Below, in pieces: positions 8,725-15,618 of a stretch of 64,000 nucleotides of DNA. The notes under the pieces were generated by a model. That model made no database searches. It worked only from the letters and a program-made list of their open reading frames with translations, and was not told the DNA's origin. The DNA is from Anaeromyxobacter terrae (GTDB lineage Bacteria; Myxococcota; Myxococcia; Myxococcales; Anaeromyxobacteraceae): NCBI RefSeq assembly GCF_022690685.1, contig NZ_JALCYY010000030.1, forward strand, positions 1-64,000. Direction: 5' to 3'. The number at the start of each line of letters is the position of its first letter. Within the stretch, counting starts at the first letter, position 1. The position numbers and the translations under genes are program-made.

Positions 8725-10044
8725 TCACTCCTCGATGGTGCTGCGGTGCGTCTCCGCGGAGAGCGCGACGGACACCACCGTGATGAGGACGAGCACGATC
8801 ATGTAGACCGCGATCGGCCACGGCTTGCCGTCGGTCCAGGCGAGCAGCCCGGTGGCGATGAGCGGCGAGAGGCCGCCCGCGAACACGGAGGCGAGCTGGT
8901 AGCCCAGCGAGGCGCCGCTGTAGCGCAGCCGCGCCGAGAAGAGCTCCGAGAAGAAGCTCGCCTGGGGGCCGTACATCGCGGCGTGGCCGAGGCAGAGCGG
9001 CAGCGCGATGGCGAGCCAGATCATGGCAGGCTGCCTCGTCGCCAGCATCGAGAAGAACGGGAACGCGAGCAGCCCGCAGGCGACCGCTCCCCAGATGTAC
9101 ACCGGGCGACGCCCGATCCGGTCCGACAGCGCGCCCCACAGCGGGCCGACGAAGATGTTCACGAAGGAGGCGATGAGCAGGCCGTTCAGCGCGATGACGC
9201 GGTCCACCTTGAGCTGCGTCGACACATAGGTGAGCGCGAACGTCGTGAAGACGTAGAACAGGCCGTTCTCGGCGAACCGCGCGCCCGCGGCGAGCAGGAT
9301 GTTCTTCGGGTGCTTCTTCAGCACCTCGACGATCGGCATCCGGGACTCGTGCTTCTGCTGCTTCACCTTCTCGAACACAGGGGACTCGGCGACCTTCATC
9401 CGGATCCAGAGGCCCACGCCGACGAGGAGGAAGCTGAGGAGGAAGGGCACACGCCACGCCCAGGAGAGGAAGTCGCCCTCGGGCATCTTCGAGACGTAGC
9501 GGAACACGAGCGTCGAGAGCAGCAGCCCGATGTACGCCCCGATCTGCGGCCACGATCCGTAGAAGCCGCGGCGGTTCGGAGGCGCGTGCTCGACCGCCAT
9601 CAGGACGGCGCCGCCCCACTCGCCGCCGAGCCCGAACCCCTGCGCGAGGCGCATCGTGACGAGCAGGATGGGGGACCACACGCCGATGCTGGAGTACGTC
9701 GGCAGCAGGCCGATGGCGGCCGTCGCGATCCCCATGATGAGGAGCGTCAGGTACAGCATGTTCTTGCGGCCGATGCGGTCCCCGTAGTGGCCGAAGACGA
9801 TGCCGCCGATGGGCCTCGCGATGAAGCCGACCGCGAAGGTGGCGAACGCCGCGATGGTCCCCACGAGCGGGTCGAAGGTGGGGAAGAACAGCTTGTTGAA
9901 GACGAGCGCGGCGGCCGTGCCGTAGAGGAAGAAGTCGTACCACTCGATGGAGGTTCCGATGAGGCTCGCGAGCGCGACCTTGACGCTCTCGCGATAGGTC
10001 GACTGCGGGTGCGCTTCAACCGAGGAGACGGCGGGGACGGCCAT
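8725..10044 (-). CDS. MFS permease, metabolite:H+ symporter type (probable 3-hydroxybutyrate/acetoacetate uptake)
   Basis: 439 residues, 12 predicted transmembrane helices. The MHS-subfamily features are clear: 'IEWYDFFLYG' in helix 1, 'RPIGGIVFGHYGDRIGRK' after helix 2, 'GLGGEWGGA' in helix 4 and 'SDRIGRRPV' in the second half. Members import small carboxylates, betaine or shikimate. Position between the CoA-transferase and dehydrogenase genes suggests uptake of 3-hydroxybutyrate or acetoacetate; substrate is inference. It probably works with the outer-membrane porin at 13527-14933, which carries the same promoter block. Confidence 0.88.
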   Translation of the reverse strand: MAVPAVSSVEAHPQSTYRESVKVALASLIGTSIEWYDFFLYGTAAALVFNKLFFPTFDPLVGTIAAFATFAVGFIARPIGGIVFGHYGDRIGRKNMLYLTLLIMGIATAAIGLLPTYSSIGVWSPILLVTMRLAQGFGLGGEWGGAVLMAVEHAPPNRRGFYGSWPQIGAYIGLLLSTLVFRYVSKMPEGDFLSWAWRVPFLLSFLLVGVGLWIRMKVAESPVFEKVKQQKHESRMPIVEVLKKHPKNILLAAGARFAENGLFYVFTTFALTYVSTQLKVDRVIALNGLLIASFVNIFVGPLWGALSDRIGRRPVYIWGAVACGLLAFPFFSMLATRQPAMIWLAIALPLCLGHAAMYGPQASFFSELFSARLRYSGASLGYQLASVFAGGLSPLIATGLLAWTDGKPWPIAVYMIVLVLITVVSVALSAETHRSTIEE

Positions 10045-10089
10045 GAGGTGCCTCCGGTCAGGGTGTTGGGGGCTTCGGTGAGGAAGACG

Positions 10090-10737
10090 TCAGCTGCGGA
10101 ACGGCGGCGCGAGGAGGAGGGGCGGCTCGGTGGAGGCGCACACGTCCTGCGCGGTGAGGCCCGGCGCGACCTCCACGAGGACGAGGCCGCGCGGCGTGAC
10201 GTCGATGACGGCCCGGTCGCTGATGATCCGCTGGACGACGCCCTTGCCCGTGAGCGGAAGGGAGCACCGGTTCAGGATCTTCGGCTGACCCTGCTTGTTG
10301 ACGTGCTCCATGAGGACCACGATGCGCTTCGCGCCGTGGACGAGGTCCATCGCGCCCCCCATGCCCTTGACCAGCTTGCCGGGGATGGTCCAGTTGGCGA
10401 GATCGCCCGTTGCCGACACCTCCATCGCGCCGAGGATGGCGAGGTCGATGTGGCCGCCCCGGATCATGGCGAACGACTCCGCGCTGCTGAACACGGAGGC
10501 GCCCGGGATGACGGTGATGGTCTCCTTCCCGGCGTTGATGAGGTCGGGGTCGAGCTGGTCCTCCGTCGGGTAGGGCCCGATCCCGAGCAGCCCGTTCTCG
10601 GACTGCAGGACCACGCGCCGGCCGGGCGGGATGAAGTTCGCCACCAGCGTCGGCATGCCGATGCCGAGGTTCACGTAGTAGCCGTCCTGGATCTCCTGCG
10701 CGGCTCGCTGCGCGAGCTGCTCTCTCGTCCATCCCAT
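10090..10737 (-). CDS. scoB: 3-oxoacid CoA-transferase subunit B
   Basis: 215 residues. Beta subunit of a succinyl-CoA (or acetyl-CoA):acetoacetate CoA-transferase. The '[13 protein letters not shown]' start and the '[12 protein letters not shown]' motif, whose Glu is the CoA-thioester-forming catalytic residue in this family, are both intact. The later '[22 protein letters not shown]' region is typical. It follows subunit A by 12 bp. SCOT- and Ato-type enzymes cannot be told apart from sequence alone; neighbouring 3-hydroxybutyrate dehydrogenase and thiolase support acetoacetate activation. Confidence 0.93.
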   Translation of the reverse strand: MGWTREQLAQRAAQEIQDGYYVNLGIGMPTLVANFIPPGRRVVLQSENGLLGIGPYPTEDQLDPDLINAGKETITVIPGASVFSSAESFAMIRGGHIDLAILGAMEVSATGDLANWTIPGKLVKGMGGAMDLVHGAKRIVVLMEHVNKQGQPKILNRCSLPLTGKGVVQRIISDRAVIDVTPRGLVLVEVAPGLTAQDVCASTEPPLLLAPPFRS

Positions 10738-10749
10738 GTCGCCCGCCTC

Positions 10750-11439
10750 CTAGGCCCGCACGGTCCTGCGCTCGATCCGCTTCTCGACGCCGGCGCTGGC
10801 GAGCACGCGCTGTACATACACGCTCGGTGTGTGCACCTGGTCCGGGTCGATGCTGCCGGTCTCGACGACCTCCTCCACCTCCGCCACGGTCACGCGGGCG
10901 GCCGTCGCCATCACGGGGTTGAAGTTCCGCGCGGTGAGCCGGTACACGAGGTTGCCGAGCCGGTCCGCGCGCCAGGCCTTGACGAGCGCGAAGTCGGCGG
11001 TGAGGCCGCGCTCGAGGAGGTAGGGCTTCCCGTCGAAGATCCGCACCTCGTGCCCGTCCTCGATCGGCGTGCCGAAGCCGGCCGGCGTGTAGAAGGCGGG
11101 GATGCCGGCGCCGCCGGCGCGGATGCGCTCGGCGAGCGTGCCCTGCGGCACGAGCTCGACCTCGATGTCGCGTGCGAGCAGCTGCCGCTCGAACTCCTTG
11201 TTCTCGCCGACGTACGACGCGACCATCTTGCGGATCTGCCGGTTGCGGAGCAGCAGCCCGAGCCCCCAGTCGTCCACGCCGCAGTTGTTCGAGATGACGG
11301 TGAGCCCGCGAACCCCCTTGTCGCGCAGCCCTTCGATGAGCCGCTGGGGGATCCCGACGATCCCGAACCCGCCGGCCAGGAGGGTGGCGCCGTCCTCGAT
11401 CCCTGCCAGCGCCTTCTCGATGGAGTCGCACACGGTCAT
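10750..11439 (-). CDS. scoA: 3-oxoacid CoA-transferase subunit A
   Basis: 229 residues, first gene of the minus-strand operon. It has the 'DGATLLAGGFGIVGIPQRLIEGL' start with the family's oxyanion-hole glycines, then 'NNCGVDDWGLGLLL' and 'GTLAERIRAGGAGIPAFYTPAG'. Start ATG (11439-11437) is preceded by GGAG at correct spacing. A much longer open frame continues upstream but has no homologous sequence. A -24/-12 promoter 80 bp upstream of the start codon, inside a block shared with the porin gene, indicates sigma-54 control by the adjacent activator. Confidence 0.93.
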   Translation of the reverse strand: MTVCDSIEKALAGIEDGATLLAGGFGIVGIPQRLIEGLRDKGVRGLTVISNNCGVDDWGLGLLLRNRQIRKMVASYVGENKEFERQLLARDIEVELVPQGTLAERIRAGGAGIPAFYTPAGFGTPIEDGHEVRIFDGKPYLLERGLTADFALVKAWRADRLGNLVYRLTARNFNPVMATAARVTVAEVEEVVETGSIDPDQVHTPSVYVQRVLASAGVEKRIERRTVRA

Positions 11440-11518
11440 CGTTCGCTCCGCGTCGGTGAGGCCGGCTGGCTCGCCCGGACGCCGTGGTCCAGGTGCCAGC
11501 CCGGCGGACGCTATGCGG

Positions 11519-11534
11519 AGCAACGAACGGGCCA
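11519..11534 (-). promoter_or_regulatory. Sigma-54 promoter of the hydroxybutyrate operon
   Basis: The minus strand reads TGGCCC-GTTCG-TTGCT. GG and GC are separated by exactly 10 nt, as in the -24/-12 consensus TGGCAC-N5-TTGCW. Predicted transcription start near 11508 gives a ~69-nt leader before scoA. The same element sits upstream of the porin gene. Confidence 0.75.
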
Positions 11535-11594
11535 GGCGCGCGATCGCGCGAATGTCCTGTGGATCTCCGGGGCGGGGTCGCCGGCCCCGTGGCG

Positions 11595-11617
11595 CCGCTC
11601 CAGGTTCCTGGAAGCGG
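11595..11617. promoter_or_regulatory. Candidate enhancer (UAS) for the sigma-54 activator, copy A
   Basis: A 23-bp near-perfect palindrome whose core is TTCCAGG-AA-CCTGGA, flanked by CCGC/GCGG. Centred ~98 bp upstream of the predicted sigma-54 start site and conserved base for base in copy B. The same TTCCAG half-site recurs at 11709-11716 and 11741-11748. Binding by the adjacent activator is inference. Confidence 0.6.
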
Positions 11618-11693
11618 TGCGCAGCCGGGCCTCGCTTGCCGCGCCGCGGCAACGCTCTGGGCGGGCTCCTGCGCGGGAAATCGCGGCAGCGCG

Positions 11694-13187
11694 TCAGCGC
11701 GTGCGGCGCGTTCCAGCGCCGTGGACGTCGCTCCGCGAACCTGGAACGGCGACCGGCGGGTGCGCCTCTTCCGCGATGCCGTATTGCTCGATCTTGGCGT
11801 AGAGAGACGACTTGCTGATGCCGAGCCGCGCGGCGGCCGCGAGCTTGTCGCCCTCGGCGTCCTGCAGCGCGCGCCGGATGGCGTCCTGCTCCGTCCGCCG
11901 CAGGAGGACCTTGAGCGTGGGGCCCTCGTCCTCGGCGTCGGGCTCGCCCCCGACCGCCCTGGGGAGGTCGGCCCTGCAGATGGCGCGTCCCCCCTTCACA
12001 TAGAGCGCCTGCTCCAGGACGTTGCGCAGCTCCCGGACGTTCCCGGGCCACCGGTATGCCTGGAGCGAGGCGGCGGCCTCGGGGTCGACCCCCTCCACCG
12101 GGATGCCGGTCTCCTTTTCCAGGCCGCGGAGCAGCGCCTCGACGAGGAGCGCGATGTCCTCCCTGCGCTCGCGGAGCGCCGGGATCTCGAGCTTCAGGAC
12201 GTTGAGGCGGTAGTAGAGGTCCTGCCGGAACGTCCCCTCCGCGATGAGCGCCTCGAGGTCCTTGTTCGTGGCCGCGATGATGCGGACGTCGATCGACTCC
12301 GGCTCGACCGCCCCCACGGGCTCGATCTCCCGCTCCTGGAGGACACGCAGCAGCTTCACCTGCATCGCGAGGGGCAGCTCGCTCACCTCGTCGAGCAGGA
12401 GGGTGCCCTTGTCCGCGAGCGCGAACTTGCCCTTCTTGCCGCCGCGGTTCGCGCCGGTGAAGGCACCCGCCTTGTAGCCGAACAGCTCGGACTCGAAGAG
12501 CGTCTCCGGGATGGCGGCGCAGTTCACCTTGACGAAGGGACCGAGCGCCCGCGCGCTCTCGAGGTGGATGGCGTGCGCGAAGAGCTCCTTGCCGGTGCCG
12601 CTCTCGCCCTTGAGCAGCACGGTGGTGTCGCTCCGCGCCACCTTGCGCGCGAGCGCCTTGGCGCGCTCGAGCGCCGCGCTCGTCCCCACGATCTGCGAGA
12701 AGGAGTACTTCGCGCCGCCACGCCGGTGCAGCTCGTTCTTGTAGAACTCGAGCTCCTTCTTGAGCGCGGCGAACCGGCCGGTCATGGTGAAGAGGTCGTC
12801 GACGTCCCGGAACATGACCTTGCCCACGACCGCGACGACCTTCCCGCTCTCGAAGATCGGGATCCGGTGGCAGATCATCTCGTGGCCGCGGATCTTCTGC
12901 AGCTGCGCGATCTCGGGGACCCCGGTCTTGGCCACGATGTGCATCCGCGTGTTCTCGACCACCTCGGTGACGTGGCGGCCGATCATGTCGGCCTGGGGCA
13001 GACCGAGGAAGGTGGCGTAGGCCTCGTTCGTCTTGAGGATGTTGCCGTCCACGTCCGTGATGAGGAGCCCCTCGTACGCATGGCCGAGGGCCTCCTCGAG
13101 CATGGCGTGAGCGCGCTCCGAGGCGCCGACGCGCGCCGCCAGGCGCCTCAGCAGGCGGTGCGTGAATCCTCCGCGCCGGACCCTCAT
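11694..13187 (-). CDS. PAS-containing sigma-54-dependent transcriptional activator
   Basis: 497 residues from ATG 13187. Residues ~30-135 form a PAS domain ('YEGLLITDVDGNILKTNEAY', 'FLGLPQADMIGRHVTEVVE'). Then comes a full AAA+ domain: Walker A GESGTGKE, the sigma-54-contacting GAFTGA loop, Walker B 'GTLLLDEVSELP' and the arginine motif 'WPGNVRELRN'. A C-terminal Fis-type HTH ends in 'LGISKSSLYAKIEQYGI'. There is no receiver domain, so activation is probably by a ligand at the PAS domain. The last ~19 residues are encoded by the conserved regulatory block. It lies directly upstream of the hydroxybutyrate operon and is its likely activator. Confidence 0.92.
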   Translation of the reverse strand: MRVRRGGFTHRLLRRLAARVGASERAHAMLEEALGHAYEGLLITDVDGNILKTNEAYATFLGLPQADMIGRHVTEVVENTRMHIVAKTGVPEIAQLQKIRGHEMICHRIPIFESGKVVAVVGKVMFRDVDDLFTMTGRFAALKKELEFYKNELHRRGGAKYSFSQIVGTSAALERAKALARKVARSDTTVLLKGESGTGKELFAHAIHLESARALGPFVKVNCAAIPETLFESELFGYKAGAFTGANRGGKKGKFALADKGTLLLDEVSELPLAMQVKLLRVLQEREIEPVGAVEPESIDVRIIAATNKDLEALIAEGTFRQDLYYRLNVLKLEIPALRERREDIALLVEALLRGLEKETGIPVEGVDPEAAASLQAYRWPGNVRELRNVLEQALYVKGGRAICRADLPRAVGGEPDAEDEGPTLKVLLRRTEQDAIRRALQDAEGDKLAAAARLGISKSSLYAKIEQYGIAEEAHPPVAVPGSRSDVHGAGTRRTR

Positions 13188-13526
13188 GGCGGCATTGTAA
13201 GGCAGTCGGAGCCTTCGGACGCGGGCGGCCCACCGGCGGCGCGCACGGGACCCGAAACAGCGAAGCCGGCGCACACACCCGTCCACCGCGCTTCGGATGC
13301 CGGACTCGATGAGGCAGCCCGGGAGCGCCTTCGAACCACCGACACGGAAATGTTCGAGCCCACCATGCGCCTCGTGACCACGTGAGAGGGAGCGCGCGCC
13401 GAGCTGCCAGCCGGCTGGCTGCGACCACGCCGCAGGGCTCTCGCCCTCGCGGCACGCGCATACAGGCCCGCGCGAAGAGCCCCGGCCCCCGCGCGGTGGC
13501 AGAGGCTCTTCGCGCGGCGGGGCGAG
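13188..13526. other. Intergenic region between porin and activator
   Basis: This 339-bp gap would hold the promoter of the activator, but I see no convincing -35/-10 pair. A perfect 14-bp palindrome GCCAGCCGGCTGGC at 13406-13419 is a possible operator, and a porin terminator hairpin lies at 13471-13516. No reading frame here has a recognisable protein. Confidence 0.4.
13471..13516 (-). terminator. Hairpin terminator of the porin gene
   Basis: A 13-bp perfect stem (CGCGCGAAGAGCC and its complement) with a GC-rich loop, beginning 11 bp after the porin stop codon. There is no T tract, so it may act with Rho or only stabilise the 3' end. Confidence 0.55.
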
Positions 13527-14933
13527 CTAGAAGGAGTAGTTCGCCGTCGCGACGAACTGGTTCCCCTCGAGAGTGACGTCCCCCGCGAACGTGGCCGGGG
13601 TCCCGGTGTAGGTCGCGTTCTTCGTGCGGAAGTTGAGCCACTCGAAGGCGACCGCGTAGGCGCCGTCGCGGTACTGCAGCATGAAGTCCGTCGTCTGATT
13701 CCGGAGGAGCTTGAACTGGGCCTTCTTCGCCTGGTCCTCGTCGAGCTTCTGCAGGCCATAGAAGCCCCAGACCGAGAGCTCCTTCGTGACGTTGTAGCCC
13801 GCCTGGCCCCACCCGCCCCACGAGTACACATCCTGTACCGCGCCCGCGGCCGGCGTGGCGCCGGGCGCGCCGGGGGTGCCGATCGCGCCGCCGGACTGGA
13901 ACTGCACGAGGTTGCCGAGCACCGGGCCCGTGTTCTTCCCGTAGTAGCCGCTCGCGGCGATACTCAGCGGGCCGAACGCTCCCTTCGCGCCGACGTTGCC
14001 GGCGAGGACGTCGAGCCTGTCCGCGTTGCCGTCGGCTCCGTCGGTGCCCGCGCCGGTCAGGTCGACGCGATTCCAGTGTCCGGCCGCGAACGCGCTCAGC
14101 GCGGAGCCGCGCGAGGCGGTGACGCGCGCCTCGACGGCCGGCAGGGAGGACGCCTCACCGAGCGACACGCCGTACGGAGTGTTCGGGACGTTCACGCCGA
14201 TCCCGCTGGACGCATCGTTCCACTGGCTGCGGCCGACCTCCCAGGCGAGCTCGACCTTCATGTCCGGAGCGCCGAAGGTGTGAAAGCCGAACACGCCAGG
14301 GCGGCGCCAGCCGATGTTGCCGGTCGCATACCCGAGCGGAAACGCGACGTGCGAGAGCGAGGTGGGGCCCATCGCGAAGAGGAGGTCGTTCAGCTGGCCG
14401 ACGTCGATGCGGTGGTTTCCCCAGTTCAGCTCCGAGTATGCGAGGCGCATTCGGTTCAGGATCGAGACGTTGCCGAACCCGCCCGCGCCGAAGCCCTGGA
14501 AGAAGTCGATCTCGAGGACCGCCTGAGGCGTCGCGCCAGCGAGGACCACCGGGCCCTTCACGCCGAAGTTGAAGCGCGACTGGCGGACGTCGAAGCCGAG
14601 CGCGTTCTTGTCGGTCGTCGGCTGCGCGCCAGAGACGAAGAGCGCCTGCTGCCCTTCGCTGAGCCCGAGGTTCGCGTCCTGCACGTACCCGGACGCCGAG
14701 ACGAAGCCGTGCAGCGTGAACGTGAACGGCGGGGCCGCCGCCGCCGGACTCGCGGGCGCGGCAGCCGGACTGGCGGGCGCGGCGGCGAGCGGTGCGGCTC
14801 GAGCCGCGGGCGCAGCGGCGAGCGGGGCCTGCTCGGAGAGCTTGGCTTCGCCTGCGCCAGGCCTCGTCTCCTGTGCCTGGGCGAGAGAGGCGAAGCAGAC
14901 GAACAGTGCAACGACGATCGGCTTCGGTGTCAC
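13527..14933 (-). CDS. Outer-membrane porin, co-regulated with hydroxybutyrate operon
   Basis: 468 residues from GTG 14933, with GGAGG 7 nt upstream. Signal peptide (~1-20, ending AQA), then an Ala/Pro-rich spacer (~25-68) and a long run of alternating amphipathic strands ending in aromatic 'ATANYSF', the usual C-terminal Phe signal for BAM insertion. 'TLHGFVSASGYVQD' and 'NALGFDVRQSRFNFGVKGP' resemble trimeric porins that open with 'DVRQSRL'. Substrate cannot be read from sequence. Because its promoter block is a copy of the one driving the hydroxybutyrate operon, passage of small organic acids is a reasonable guess. Confidence 0.82.
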   Translation of the reverse strand: MTPKPIVVALFVCFASLAQAQETRPGAGEAKLSEQAPLAAAPAARAAPLAAAPASPAAAPASPAAAAPPFTFTLHGFVSASGYVQDANLGLSEGQQALFVSGAQPTTDKNALGFDVRQSRFNFGVKGPVVLAGATPQAVLEIDFFQGFGAGGFGNVSILNRMRLAYSELNWGNHRIDVGQLNDLLFAMGPTSLSHVAFPLGYATGNIGWRRPGVFGFHTFGAPDMKVELAWEVGRSQWNDASSGIGVNVPNTPYGVSLGEASSLPAVEARVTASRGSALSAFAAGHWNRVDLTGAGTDGADGNADRLDVLAGNVGAKGAFGPLSIAASGYYGKNTGPVLGNLVQFQSGGAIGTPGAPGATPAAGAVQDVYSWGGWGQAGYNVTKELSVWGFYGLQKLDEDQAKKAQFKLLRNQTTDFMLQYRDGAYAVAFEWLNFRTKNATYTGTPATFAGDVTLEGNQFVATANYSF

Positions 14934-14993
14934 GAGGCGACCTCCGACGTGGGACGGGCGTAGTGGGGCAGCGAAGGGCGGTACGGACCGGGT

Positions 14994-15267
14994 GACGCCG
15001 TGGGCCAGGTGCCAGCCCGGCTGACGTTATGTGGAGCAACGAACGCGCCAGCCGGGGACCACCAGAATGTCCCGTGGATCGACGGGCTGGCTCGCCGCCT
15101 CGGTGCCGCCGCTCCAGGTTCCTGGAAGCGGGTGCGCGACCGCGGCTCGCTTGCCGCGCCGCGGCAACCCTCAGGCTGCGGCTCCCGGAGAGGGGAATCG
15201 CGTCAGCGCGTCAGCGCGTGCGGCGCATTCCAGCGCCGTGGACGTCGCTCCGCGAACCTGGAACGGC
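14994..15267 (-). repeat. Regulatory block copy B: sigma-54 promoter plus candidate enhancer sites
   Basis: Near-identical to 11478-11750. Conserved elements are the promoter (15035-15050), the 23-bp TTCCAGG/CCTGGA palindrome (15109-15131), the 17-bp palindrome TTGCCGCGCCGCGGCAA (15151-15167) and the distal pair TTCCAG (15228-15233)/CTGGAACG (15258-15265). Copy B even keeps the homologue of the activator's stop codon and last residues, although no activator gene is attached, so it looks derived from copy A. Confidence 0.8.
15035..15050 (-). promoter_or_regulatory. Sigma-54 promoter of the porin gene
   Basis: The minus strand reads TGGCGC-GTTCG-TTGCT, with GG and GC 10 nt apart. Predicted start near 15024, giving a ~90-nt leader before the porin GTG at 14933. 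Confidence 0.75.
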
Positions 15268-15435
15268 AGGACGGTGCGCGCCTTCCGGCGTCCCGGGCGC
15301 GATCCTCCAGGGCTCGGTCGCGGGCGAGCTCTTCACGACCTTGCCTTCGCGGGGACAGGCGGCCGGCGCGGGCGCCTCGTGCGGCGTCGCGGCGGTGCGG
15401 AGCACGACCGTGCCAGCGCCGCTCGAGCGCCTCCC

Positions 15436-15537
15436 CGCGAGGTGACCGCCGCCGAGCGAGCCGAGCGCTTCCGCCTCGCGCACGGCCGCGGCGAGCTCGG
15501 GCGTGCCCCGTCCGCCCGCGAGCGGCGCGAGCTCGCC
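15436..15537 (-). pseudogene. Relic of a nitronate monooxygenase (2-nitropropane dioxygenase) N-terminus
   Basis: The minus strand translates to a 34-residue stretch containing 'APLAGGRGTPELAAAVREAE' followed by 'ALGSLGGGHLA'. This matches the N-terminal FMN-site pattern of nitronate monooxygenases (P-x-x-GG-x-x-TPEL-AAAV...LGSLG-G-L). Similarity fades on both sides and no start codon or rest of the enzyme (normally 320-370 residues) is present, so it is a decayed fragment. Confidence 0.5.
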
Positions 15538-15618
15538 GGAGCGCCGTCGTACGCACGCGACGGCCGACGGAGACACCTGCCGCGTTCGCCCACCGTGAGG
15601 CATACTACGCGGGTCCGG

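Larger units (their letters stand above)
11478..11750 (-). repeat. Regulatory block copy A: sigma-54 promoter plus candidate enhancer sites (273 bp)
   Basis: This block recurs almost unchanged at 14994-15267. Read on the minus strand it contains, in transcription order: an inverted pair TTCCAG/CTGGAA (11709-11748), a 17-bp palindrome TTGCCGCGCCGCGGCAA (11636-11652), a 23-bp near-palindrome built on TTCCAGG/CCTGGA (11595-11617), a -24/-12 promoter (11519-11534), and a conserved leader. The palindrome at 11595-11617 is centred about 98 bp upstream of the predicted start site, a usual distance for an enhancer-binding protein. The block overlaps the last ~19 codons of the activator gene. Confidence 0.8.
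14934..15618. other. 685-bp intergenic region holding regulatory block B and a gene relic
   Basis: From left to right: the porin leader, the second copy of the sigma-54 regulatory block (14994-15267), ~170 bp without recognisable features, a relic of a nitronate monooxygenase gene (15436-15537, minus strand), and ~80 bp upstream of the SpoIIE phosphatase that must carry its promoter. I see no convincing sigma-70-type promoter in that last part. Confidence 0.55.

Noticed and set aside
11483-11498. TGGCAC on the minus strand in the conserved block as a sigma-54 promoter
   Set aside because: The -12 TTGC element is missing at the right distance; it lies in the leader downstream of the better promoter at 11519-11534.
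8260-11802. Very long open frame (1180 codons) on the plus strand across the hydroxybutyrate operon
   Set aside because: It is antisense to five well-conserved genes, Arg/Asp/His-rich and of low complexity; open only because of high GC.
11478-15267. The repeated block as an insertion sequence or MITE
   Set aside because: No terminal inverted repeats or target duplications bound it, it occurs only twice in the window, and its dyads and promoters are positioned functionally.
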